7,738 nucleotides of DNA, taken from NCBI GenBank assembly GCA_947475795.1, contig CANJOX010000150.1, positions 1 through 7,738 on the forward strand, in the 5' to 3' direction. Below are positions 1-5,977 of the stretch, in pieces (position 1 is the stretch's first letter; the number at the start of each line of letters is the position of its first letter). The position numbers and the translations under genes were made by a program. The stretch comes from Gemmatimonadota bacterium (GTDB lineage Bacteria > Gemmatimonadota > Gemmatimonadetes > Gemmatimonadales > Gemmatimonadaceae). Under the pieces are notes generated by a model, which was given only the letters and a program-made list of their open reading frames with translations, made no database searches and had not been told where the DNA came from.

Positions 1-213
1 CATGGTGAACGGACTGCCGCGCTCGGGCGCCACGCGCACGCTGTCGCCGGCACGCGCCAGAATCGTGCCGGTGGTACGACTGGATACCACCGACGGCGCC
101 CGGAAGCGCACCCGTGCGCCTGGACTCACCTCGGCCAGCTGTGCCGGCAGCGCGTGCGGCAGGGCGCACAGCGCGGCCACGACCACGGTACGACACACGG
201 TCATCCAATGCAT
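1..213 (-). CDS. Secreted protein of unknown function, N-terminal fragment
   Basis: The first 71 codons of a minus-strand gene that runs off the left edge. The chosen ATG (213-211) lies 5 bases after a strong GGAGG ribosome site. An in-frame ATG 12 bases upstream (225) overlaps that site and is less likely. The N-terminus looks like a Sec signal peptide: a short start with one Arg (R8), a hydrophobic core VVVAALCALPHA, and a likely cleavage after ALPA (A24/Q25). Cys16 is preceded by Leu, so it is not a good lipobox. The mature start (LAEVSPGARVRF, then TGTILARAGDSVRVAP) alternates hydrophobic and charged residues like small beta-strands. I do not recognise the family and the remainder is outside the window. 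It is divergent from the multicopper oxidase gene. Confidence is good that it is a gene and low on its role. Confidence 0.72.
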   Translation of the reverse strand, partial: MHWMTVCRTVVVAALCALPHALPAQLAEVSPGARVRFRAPSVVSSRTTGTILARAGDSVRVAPERGSPFTM

Positions 214-335
214 TCCGTCCTCCATTGAGCGTCTCGAATGGGTCGATGCTAGTCGGTCCGTCCGCTCCGTGCCGTCAGGGAATCCCCTCGACATCGGTGG
301 CGATGTCCGGATGACCGTGTCATGCGAGGCGTCGC
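214..335. promoter_or_regulatory. Divergent intergenic region with two inverted repeats
   Basis: These 122 bases separate two divergent genes and should hold both promoters. No convincing -35/-10 pair is visible. Two short inverted repeats lie just ahead of the oxidase gene: GACATC-6 nt-GATGTC (290-307) and ATGAC-CGT-GTCAT (311-323). They could be operator half-sites for a regulator of the oxidase, but short palindromes also arise by chance. They do not match a metal-regulator operator that I can name. Confidence 0.3.
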
Positions 336-1868
336 ATGCTTCGCCGTATGGACCGTCGACATTTTCTTTCGCTGGGAAGCGCGGCCGGGCTCGCCGTGGT
401 GGCGCACCGGGGGCCGGCGCTCGAAGCCGCGATGGCCGCGTATCACGCCAAGCGGCCACGGTCGCATCCCCATCTTGCCCGCGCGGTGTTGCGCCCGCCG
501 CCGGAGGTGTCCGCCGCCAATCTCACGCTCCGCGCGGCCGCGCGGCGGGTGGAGATCGCGCCGGGCGTCCCGGTGGAGGTGTGGAGCCCCGGCGACGGTC
601 CGGTGGGACCAACCATCCGCGCGCGTACCGGTGACACGGCCACGATCACGCTCGAGAACGCGCTGGCCGAGCCCACGATTCTGCACTGGCACGGGCTGCG
701 GGTGCCTGAGGCGGCTGACGGACATCCCCGGCTCGCCATCGCGCCGGGGAGCACGTACCGCTACACCTTTCCGGTGATCGACCGCGCGGGCACCTACTGG
801 TATCACGCGCATCCGCATCACCGCACCGGTGTGCAGGCCTATCGCGGCATGACCGGGCTGCTGCTGGTGAACGACGCGGCCGAGGAGGCGCTGGGGCTCC
901 CCGATGGCGCGCATGAGGTGCCGTTGCTCATTCAGGACCGACGCCTCGCGGCCGATGGCACCTTCGCGTACGAACCGGCGATGCACGAACAGATGGAAGG
1001 CTTTTTCGGCGATGCCGCCTTTGCCAATGGCATCCGCCTGCCGACGATGCCGGTGGAGACCACCACGTACCGTCTGCGGGTGGTGAATGCCACGACGTCG
1101 CGCGTGCTCCGTCTGGCGCTGTCGAACGGGCATGTCATGACGCTGATCGGCAACGATGGCGGTCTGCTCCCCGCTGCCGAGACCGTGACGTCGGTGGATC
1201 TCGGCACCGGGGAACGCGCGGATCTGCTCGTCGATTTTGCGCACCTGCCCGTGGGGTCGCGCGTCACGCTGGTGTCGGCGCCGTTCGCCTCGCCGGCCCG
1301 CATGGGCGGCATGGGGATGGGCATGGGTGGCATGGGGCGCGGCATGGGGCGCGGCGCGGGCGGTATGGGCGCGGGCGGCGTGCCGCAGGGGGGCGCGATG
1401 GATCTGGTGGAATTCACCGTGGATCGCGCCGTGACGCCGCGCGGCTGGTCACCGCGCCCGCTGCCGACGCTGGTATTGCCTGATCCGCAGCGGGCCACGC
1501 GCACGCGCACGTTCCACTTCAACAGTGCGATGATGCAGCACGACATCAACGGCCGTGCGTTCGACATGGAGCGCATCGATGAAACCGTGCGCTTCGGCGA
1601 CACCGAGGTGTGGACGTTCGTGAACGACAGTCCGTTCCCGCATCCGGTGCATATGCACGCGGTGCAGTTCCACGTGATCGAGCGCGTCGGGGGGCGCGCC
1701 CGCGTCATGCCATGGGAACGCGGTCTCAAGGATACGGTGCTGGTGTATCCCGGCGAGCGCGTGTCCGTGGCCGCCACCTTCGACCGCTATCGCGGCCGCT
1801 TCCTCATGCACTGCCACAACATGGTGCACGAGGACATGGGCATGATGGTGAACTACGCCATCGTGTAG
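336..1868 (+). CDS. Tat-exported multicopper oxidase (CueO/laccase-like)
   Basis: A 510-residue three-cupredoxin-domain multicopper oxidase. Such enzymes oxidise Cu(I), other metals or phenolics and reduce O2 to water. The ATG at 336 follows GAGG with 6 bases between. A second ATG at 348 (MDRRHFL) is possible but poorly spaced. The N-terminus has a twin-arginine signal, RRHFLSLG (residues 7-14), then a hydrophobic stretch, so export is expected in folded form. All ligand motifs of the family are present: HWHG (H117, H119), YHAHPH (H157, H159), HPVHMH (H436, H439, H441) and HCHNMVHEDMGM (H492, C493, H494, H498, with M503 as the likely axial type-1 ligand). The trinuclear and type-1 centres should therefore be intact. 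By alignment with CueO, H436, C493 and H498 bind type-1 copper. Residues 323-344, between domains 2 and 3, form a Met/Gly-rich insertion. The next gene is convergent, with a 14-base gap. The class is certain; the physiological substrate is not. Copper tolerance is the favoured inference because of the Met-rich segment and the CueO-like C-terminus. Confidence 0.95.
   Translation: MLRRMDRRHFLSLGSAAGLAVVAHRGPALEAAMAAYHAKRPRSHPHLARAVLRPPPEVSAANLTLRAAARRVEIAPGVPVEVWSPGDGPVGPTIRARTGDTATITLENALAEPTILHWHGLRVPEAADGHPRLAIAPGSTYRYTFPVIDRAGTYWYHAHPHHRTGVQAYRGMTGLLLVNDAAEEALGLPDGAHEVPLLIQDRRLAADGTFAYEPAMHEQMEGFFGDAAFANGIRLPTMPVETTTYRLRVVNATTSRVLRLALSNGHVMTLIGNDGGLLPAAETVTSVDLGTGERADLLVDFAHLPVGSRVTLVSAPFASPARMGGMGMGMGGMGRGMGRGAGGMGAGGVPQGGAMDLVEFTVDRAVTPRGWSPRPLPTLVLPDPQRATRTRTFHFNSAMMQHDINGRAFDMERIDETVRFGDTEVWTFVNDSPFPHPVHMHAVQFHVIERVGGRARVMPWERGLKDTVLVYPGERVSVAATFDRYRGRFLMHCHNMVHEDMGMMVNYAIV
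1302..1379 (+). other. Met/Gly-rich low-complexity segment of the multicopper oxidase
   Basis: Codons 323-348 encode a run of Gly and Met with two Arg. Seven Met fall within residues 323-344, in MGG, MGM and RGMG patterns. The segment lies just after the domain 2 strand ending VSAPFASP and before the domain 3 linker. In CueO a Met-rich insert sits over the type-1 copper site and binds Cu(I). The insert here is Gly-rich, differently placed in sequence and probably flexible. At DNA level it is a degenerate GGCATGGG repeat that could expand or contract in frame. Confidence 0.75.
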
Positions 1869-1874
1869 TCCACC

Positions 1875-1895
1875 CACGCGCCTCAGGCGGGCGTG
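1875..1895. terminator. Possible bidirectional hairpin between convergent genes
   Basis: CACGCGCC (1875-1882) can pair with GGCG and CGTG (1886-1889, 1892-1895) across a 2-base GG bulge, leaving the loop TCA. The loop is the complement of the TGA stop of the minus-strand gene, so the hairpin overlaps that gene's last codons. There is no T-tract on either side, so this is not a classic intrinsic terminator. It is the only candidate stop structure in the 14-base gap between the two genes. Confidence 0.3.
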
Positions 1896-3178
1896 ATATG
1901 CTTGGCGGTGATCGCGGCGAGTGACGTGGTGCCGCTCTGCTTCATCGCGACTTCGAATTCCTTGCGCAGGATGCCGAGCACGGCCTCCACGCCCTCCTGG
2001 CCGAAGGCGCCCAGTCCCCAGACGTATGGGCGGCCGATGCCGATGGACGTGGCACCGAGTGCCATCGCCTTGAACACGTCCGTGCCCCGACGGAAACCGC
2101 CGTCGCAGATCACGGGGATGCGCCGCTCGGTGCCGAGCAGGACTTCCGGCAGCGACGTGATGGTCGCTCGACGCGAGTTCTCCGCGCGACCGCCGTGATT
2201 CGACACGAACAGGCCGTCCACGCCGTGCTTGACGGCAAGATCGGCGTCTTCGGCCGTCACGATGCCCTTGATCAGCACCTTCATGCTGGTGGACTGCTTG
2301 AGGCGGTCGATGAACTCCCAGGTGGGCGTGCCCACTTCCGGGATCGGTGTGGCTTTCTCGTAGCCCACCAGATTCGGCTTGCGCCGGTTGTCGCGATCGT
2401 CCACGCGTCCGCTTACCCCGGGCAGTGGCGCGCCGCCCAGATGACACTTGGTGCAGGTGCGCGTGTCCTTCCGCGCTTCGCGGGTCATGGTTTCGCGGTT
2501 GCTGCCGCCCAGCAGGTCGACGGTGAACGCGATCGCGGGCGCGCCTGCCTTCTCCACGCGCTTTACCATCTGCTTGGTAATCGCCCAGTCGGACTGGTGG
2601 TATAGCTGGAACCACACCGGTCCGCCGCGCGCCTCGATGACATCTTCGATGGACGTGGTGGCCACGGTGGAGAGCACCATGAGGTGATCCTTGGCCTTCG
2701 CCGCCCGGGCCGTGGCGATCTCACCGAGCGGGTGAAAGGCCTTCTGGCTGCCGAGGGGGTTCACGATGATCGGCGTGGGATAGCGCGTGCCGAACCAGGA
2801 GACACTGGTATCCAGCCGGCTCACATCGACCAGGCGGCGCGGGCGCATCGCCCAGCGGTCGAAGCCCTGTCGGTTGGCCTGAATCGTGGCGTCATCGTCG
2901 GTGCCGGTGGCCAGATAGCCCCAGTGCGCTACGGGGATGTTCTGCTTCGCGACCGGCTCGAAATCGAAGACGTCGAGCGCTTCGCCGGCGGTGCGGATGT
3001 CTTGCGCCAGCTGGAGGGCGGCGTCGTCGAGGCGCGTGCGCGGCCCGTCACTGGCGTCCAGCAACCGGGTGAACACGGATCCGTCCAGTCCGGCGGCGGC
3101 CAGCAGCGGACTACCGGCCAGGAACGTAAGAAAATGGCGGCGAGCAGGGTCGATGGACATGCCGAAAGAGGCACTCAT
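1883..3178 (-). CDS. Tat-exported FMN-dependent alpha-hydroxy-acid dehydrogenase with an internal CxxCH motif
   Basis: A 431-residue member of the FMN-dependent alpha-hydroxy-acid dehydrogenase family (L-lactate dehydrogenase, glycolate oxidase, lactate monooxygenase). The family oxidises L-2-hydroxy acids to 2-keto acids on a TIM barrel. The N-terminus carries a twin-arginine signal, ARRHFLTFLAG (12-22) followed by SPLLAAAG, so a periplasmic location is expected; most relatives are cytoplasmic or membrane-peripheral. Visible family features: GYLATGTDDDAT (87-98, Tyr88 near flavin), QLYHQSD (191-197), FTVD (218-221), LIKG (K304, flavin contact), SNHGGR (326-331, catalytic His328 and substrate Arg331), DGGFRRGTD (359-367, phosphate binding) and GRPYVWGL (382-389). 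Residues 242-246 read CTKCH, a c-type haem attachment motif not expected in this family, in the variable loop after strand 4. The ATG at 3178 has only a weak GCGAG upstream; the alternative ATG at 3160 has no ribosome site. The gene is divergent from the DUF5916 gene. The family is certain; substrate and electron acceptor are unknown. Confidence 0.93.
   Translation of the reverse strand: MSASFGMSIDPARRHFLTFLAGSPLLAAAGLDGSVFTRLLDASDGPRTRLDDAALQLAQDIRTAGEALDVFDFEPVAKQNIPVAHWGYLATGTDDDATIQANRQGFDRWAMRPRRLVDVSRLDTSVSWFGTRYPTPIIVNPLGSQKAFHPLGEIATARAAKAKDHLMVLSTVATTSIEDVIEARGGPVWFQLYHQSDWAITKQMVKRVEKAGAPAIAFTVDLLGGSNRETMTREARKDTRTCTKCHLGGAPLPGVSGRVDDRDNRRKPNLVGYEKATPIPEVGTPTWEFIDRLKQSTSMKVLIKGIVTAEDADLAVKHGVDGLFVSNHGGRAENSRRATITSLPEVLLGTERRIPVICDGGFRRGTDVFKAMALGATSIGIGRPYVWGLGAFGQEGVEAVLGILRKEFEVAMKQSGTTSLAAITAKHITPA
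2441..2455 (-). other. CxxCH (CTKCH) haem c attachment-type motif within the flavoenzyme
   Basis: The codons TGC ACC AAG TGT CAT encode C242-T-K-C245-H246. The motif sits between the barrel strand ending FTVDLLGGSNRET (218-230) and the segment PNLVGYE (268-274), in the region corresponding to the mobile, hypervariable loop 4 of the family. No Met follows until residue 299, so a distal Met ligand within the loop is not evident. Because the protein is predicted to reach the periplasm, where haem c is attached, the motif could be functional. A metal site or chance are alternatives. Confidence 0.5.
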
Positions 3179-3273
3179 CGCTCGCGGTTGTCCAGCGTCC
3201 TAGATTGTCCGCACCCCCCTTTCCACCTGCAGCTCCTCTTCCTTTGCTTTTCTTCTCCGCGTTGCGGCGCCGC
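3179..3273. promoter_or_regulatory. Divergent promoter region with a pyrimidine-rich leader
   Basis: These 95 bases lie between the starts of the flavoenzyme gene (minus) and the DUF5916 gene (plus) and should contain both promoters, although I cannot assign -35/-10 boxes with confidence. From about 3206 to 3259 the plus strand is strongly C/T-rich, with only a few purines, and there is no Shine-Dalgarno sequence ahead of the plus-strand ATG. The frame of the downstream gene stays open through this stretch back to a TTG at 3205. Confidence 0.4.
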
Positions 3274-5601
3274 ATGTCCGGCACGTCCGTTGCTCCGTCC
3301 GTCTCGGCGTTGATGGTCGCCACGGCCGCCGCCCTCGCCGCGACCGCCCCCGCGGCACATGCCCAGGTCACCCCGCCGGCTGCGGCGCCCGTGCGCCTCG
3401 ATGCCGCCGTGGCGGATTCGTTCGCGCGCGCGGCGCGGGCGCGACCGCGGCCCACGTTCAGCACGCTGCGCGTGACGACGCCGCCGACCATCGATGGCAA
3501 GCTCGACGAGGCCATGTGGACGCAGGGGACGCCGATCCGCGATTTCGTGCAGCGGGAGCTGAACGAGGGCGTGCCGGCCTCGGAACGCACCGAGGTGCGC
3601 TTGGCCACCGATGGCGTCAATCTCTACATCGGCGCGCGCATGTACGACCGCGAGCCGCAGCTGATCGTGCCGGGTGAGAAGATCCGCGACGTGCAGCTCG
3701 CCAACAGCGATCACATCGCGTTCATCTTCGACACGTACCACGACAATCAGAACGGCTTCGTGTTCGCGACCACCCCGGCCGGCGTGGAGTACGACGGACA
3801 GGTGATCCGCGAAGGCGAAGGGGGCGGTGCGCAGGTGGCGGGGCAGAACCGCACACAGGCCGGCGGACTGGGCGGCTTCAACGTGAACTGGGACGCCAGC
3901 TGGACGGTGGTGACCACGATCGATTCGCTGGGGTGGACGGCGGAGTTCCGCATCCCGTTCTCGACGCTGCGCTATCAGTCGGGTGCCGCCGAGCAGACGT
4001 GGGGCATGAACGTGTCGCGCAACATCCGACGCAAGAATGAAGAGCTTTACTGGGCCTTCATTCCGCGCCAGTTCAACCTGTATCGCCTCTCGGTGGCCGG
4101 GAATCTGGCCAACCTCACGCTGCCGGTGCGCCGGATCCGCACGGTCACACCGTACGTGCTGGGCGCGTCGCAGGAGCGCTGGAGCGGCGGCGCGAAGCTG
4201 CCCACGTCGCGCCCTCTGGAGTTCGGCGGCGAAATCAAGTACGGCGTCACGCCGGCGCTGACGCTCGACCTCACGGTCAACACCGACTTCGCACAGGTGG
4301 AAGTGGACGACCAGCGCGTGAATCTCACGCGTTTCCCGATCTTCTTCCCGGAAAAGCGGCCGTTCTTCCTCGAGAACGCCGGTGTGTTCTCGGCCGGCAC
4401 ACCGCAGGCCGTCGACCTGTTCTTCACGCGCCGCATCGGGATTTCCGACGACGGGACCCCGCAGTCCATTCTGGGCGGCGGCCGTTTGTCGGGGCGGGTG
4501 GGCAGCACCACGGTGGGGCTGTTGCAGATGGTCACCGATGCCCCCGACGCGCAGAACGCGGGGCAGTCGTTCACCGTGGGACGCGCCACCCGTGAACTGT
4601 CGGCGCGCTCACGCGTGGGCGCCATGGTGGTGCAGCGCATGGCCACCGACGACGGCAGCGACGTGAACCGCACCTTTGCGGTGGACAGCCGCATCGGGCT
4701 GGGGCAGCGGTGGACGGGCGACCTGTGGGCGGCGCGCACCACCACGCGTGACCTCGACGGTGATGCCAACGCCTTCAGCGGCCGCGTGGCGTATCAGACC
4801 AACGTGTGGAATCACAACGCGCGCATCGCGCAGATCGGCGACGCCTTCAATCCGGAAGTGGGCTTCATGAGCCGGCCGGGCGGCTATCGCGCCTATGACA
4901 TCTCGCTGATGCGCCTGGTGCGCAAGCCGGAGTGGGCGTGGTTCCGGCAGTGGAACCCGCACGTGAGCTACCGCAGTGCGTACGGACTGACCGATAATTT
5001 CTATCAGTCGGGCTACCTGCATATCGACCTGACCGAGATCGAGCTCGCCAACAGCACCAAGTTCGGTCCCGAGTACAACATCTCGCACGAAGGGCTGCAG
5101 GCGCCGTTCACGATCGCGCCAGGCGTGGTGCTGCCCGCCGGCCAGTACGACTGGGGGACCTTCGGCTGGGACTACGTCACTGATCCGAGCGAAAACATCA
5201 CGGCTACGGGCCGCTTCGACGTGGGACAGTTCTGGACGGGACGCCGCAGCGGCGGTAGCGGCACGATCACCGTCCGGCGTGGCGCTACGTTCTCGGGCTC
5301 TTTCACGGCCGATTACAACGACGTGCGTTTGCCGCAGGGCAATTTCATCCGCTCGCTGCAGGCGGTGCGCCTGAACTACTTCTTCTCGCCCCGCGTGTTC
5401 GTGCAGACGCTCACGCAGTACAACAACCAGCAGAACATCTTCTCGGCCAACCTCCGCTTCGGCTGGTTGAACACGGCGGGCACGGGACTGTTCGTGGTGT
5501 TCAACGACGGTCGCGGCGCCAACAACTTCTTCGACCTCGGCGCCCCGCAGCAGCGGTCACTGTTCGTGAAGTTCACGCGGCAGTTCGGCACCGGCGGCTG
5601 A
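3274..5601 (+). CDS. Secreted CBM9-like/DUF5916 domain protein
   Basis: About 775 residues from the ATG at 3274. A Sec signal peptide (SALMVATAAALAATAPAAHA/Q, cleavage near residue 30) is followed by a short linker. A CBM9-like beta-sandwich runs from about residue 65 to 286, with TIDGKLDEAMW (72-82), then a Gly-rich stretch and FNVNWDASW. The DUF5916 region fills the remainder, with its hallmark NTDFAQVEVDDQ (336-347) and FFPEKRPFFLENAGVF (357-372). Its C-terminal half is a series of amphipathic strands ending LFVKFTRQF, reminiscent of outer-membrane barrels. The function of DUF5916 proteins is not established; a role in envelope glycan or polymer binding or uptake is inferred from the CBM9-like domain. 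Start choice: the ATG at 3274 lacks an N-terminal basic residue. A TTG at 3262 would give MRRRMSG, a better signal-peptide start. The TTG at 3205 would leave little room for a promoter. No start has a ribosome site. The gene ends 28 bases before a terminator and appears monocistronic. Confidence 0.9.
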   Translation: MSGTSVAPSVSALMVATAAALAATAPAAHAQVTPPAAAPVRLDAAVADSFARAARARPRPTFSTLRVTTPPTIDGKLDEAMWTQGTPIRDFVQRELNEGVPASERTEVRLATDGVNLYIGARMYDREPQLIVPGEKIRDVQLANSDHIAFIFDTYHDNQNGFVFATTPAGVEYDGQVIREGEGGGAQVAGQNRTQAGGLGGFNVNWDASWTVVTTIDSLGWTAEFRIPFSTLRYQSGAAEQTWGMNVSRNIRRKNEELYWAFIPRQFNLYRLSVAGNLANLTLPVRRIRTVTPYVLGASQERWSGGAKLPTSRPLEFGGEIKYGVTPALTLDLTVNTDFAQVEVDDQRVNLTRFPIFFPEKRPFFLENAGVFSAGTPQAVDLFFTRRIGISDDGTPQSILGGGRLSGRVGSTTVGLLQMVTDAPDAQNAGQSFTVGRATRELSARSRVGAMVVQRMATDDGSDVNRTFAVDSRIGLGQRWTGDLWAARTTTRDLDGDANAFSGRVAYQTNVWNHNARIAQIGDAFNPEVGFMSRPGGYRAYDISLMRLVRKPEWAWFRQWNPHVSYRSAYGLTDNFYQSGYLHIDLTEIELANSTKFGPEYNISHEGLQAPFTIAPGVVLPAGQYDWGTFGWDYVTDPSENITATGRFDVGQFWTGRRSGGSGTITVRRGATFSGSFTADYNDVRLPQGNFIRSLQAVRLNYFFSPRVFVQTLTQYNNQQNIFSANLRFGWLNTAGTGLFVVFNDGRGANNFFDLGAPQQRSLFVKFTRQFGTGG

Positions 5602-5626
5602 TCCACGGCTGGCGTGATACGCAATG

Positions 5627-5662
5627 AGCAAGGTCAGCGCGATGGTGCGCTGACCTTTTGCT
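5627..5662 (+). terminator. Intrinsic terminator of the DUF5916 gene
   Basis: AAGGTCAGCGC (5630-5640) pairs perfectly with GCGCTGACCTT (5647-5657) around the 6-base loop GATGGT. The T-run at 5656-5659 begins inside the 3' arm, and GCTT follows. The flanking GC/AGCA bases can extend the stem across a small bulge. It starts 28 bases after the stop codon, as expected for a Rho-independent terminator of the plus-strand gene. Confidence 0.9.
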
Positions 5663-5711
5663 TATCCGTGTTGGTTCCGTTCATCGGTGTGATCCGTGTT
5701 CTGGCCGTTTC
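5655..5711 (+). repeat. Decameric ATCCGTGTT repeat element, copy 1
   Basis: A 57-base segment starting CTTTTGCTTATCCGTGTT. It matches 5844-5900 in direct orientation with one difference (C5706 versus A5895). Internally it is built from about four units near 10 bp long: TATCCGTGTT, GGTTCCGTTC, ATCGGTGTG, ATCCGTGTTC. Its left end overlaps the terminator, so the repeat's own TTTT supplies the terminator's T-run. Confidence 0.9.
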
Positions 5712-5756
5712 GGGGCCTGCCGATCGATCGGTGCGCTGTCGGCGAGATCGTCAACA

Positions 5757-5800
5757 GCCGGAACACGGATGACACGGATTACACCGAAACAACACGGATA
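5757..5800 (-). repeat. Decameric repeat element, copy 2 (inverted)
   Basis: The plus strand reads GCCG, then GAACACGGAT, GACACGGATT, ACACCGAAAC and AACACGGATA: four consecutive 10-bp units. The reverse complement aligns with copies 1 and 3 over their full core. The outer 10 bases are perfect (AACACGGATA against TATCCGTGTT), as is the inner end apart from one mismatch (GCCGGAACACGGAT against GCCAGAACACGGAT). Copies 1 and 2 can form a long imperfect hairpin, with the palindrome at 5720-5731 near its tip. Confidence 0.85.
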
Positions 5801-5843
5801 CGCGGTGTGCACGTCGAAGGATGGTGGTCACCGACGATCACAG

Positions 5844-5900
5844 CTTTTGCTTATCCGTGTTGGTTCCGTTCATCGGTGTGATCCGTGTTCTGGCAGTTTC
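5844..5900 (+). repeat. Decameric repeat element, copy 3
   Basis: A direct copy of 5655-5711, offset by 189 bases, identical at 56 of 57 positions and including the leading CTTTTGCTT. No hairpin precedes this copy, so the T-run belongs to the repeat itself and not only to a terminator. It ends about 20 bases before the T-tract of the nuoN terminator. Confidence 0.9.
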
Positions 5901-5920
5901 AGCGCCCGTCGGATCACAAC

Positions 5921-5952
5921 GAAAAAGGCCAGCGCACACCCCGCGCTGGCCT
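5921..5952 (-). terminator. Intrinsic terminator of the nuo operon
   Basis: Read on the minus strand, AGGCCAGCGC (5952-5943) pairs perfectly with GCGCTGGCCT (5935-5926) around a 7-base loop. TTTTT (5926-5922) follows, starting at the last base of the stem. It lies 25 bases after the nuoN stop codon. The stem differs from that of the convergent terminator at 5630-5657 by one compensated base pair. On the plus strand the downstream sequence is CTCTCG, so it should act in one direction only. Confidence 0.92.
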
Positions 5953-5977
5953 CTCGATACCGCACCACTGCGACCGC

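Larger units (their letters stand above)
5602..5977. other. Non-coding convergent intergenic region with repeats and two terminators
   Basis: This stretch of about 375 bases separates the DUF5916 gene from nuoN. It holds an intrinsic terminator at each end and three copies of a repeat element between them, listed separately. The remaining unique pieces (5712-5756 and 5801-5843) contain no credible gene. Short open frames here read through the repeats and have no ribosome site. A 12-bp perfect palindrome, CCGATCGATCGG, lies at 5720-5731. Confidence 0.8.

Noticed and set aside
2..634. Plus-strand open frame of 210 codons across the left edge
   Set aside because: It is antisense to the signal-peptide gene and overlaps the oxidase start in another frame, with low-complexity Arg/Gly/Ala content.
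249..1244. Minus-strand open frame of 331 codons opposite the multicopper oxidase
   Set aside because: It is antisense to a gene with all copper motifs intact, and its composition (Arg/His/Gly) is that of a shadow frame.
1449..2615. Long minus-strand open frame of 388 codons spanning the oxidase 3' end and the flavoenzyme
   Set aside because: It overlaps two clearly recognised genes in another frame. Its product is rich in Arg, His and Gly with no family signature, typical of GC-rich shadow frames.
3188..3216. TTGTCC as a -35 box in the divergent region
   Set aside because: No acceptable -10 hexamer is found 16-18 bases downstream, so no promoter was called.
5655..5900. Possible CRISPR array
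   Set aside because: There are only two direct copies, 132 bases apart, plus one inverted copy, and the units are internally periodic. There is no regular spacer pattern and no cas gene.
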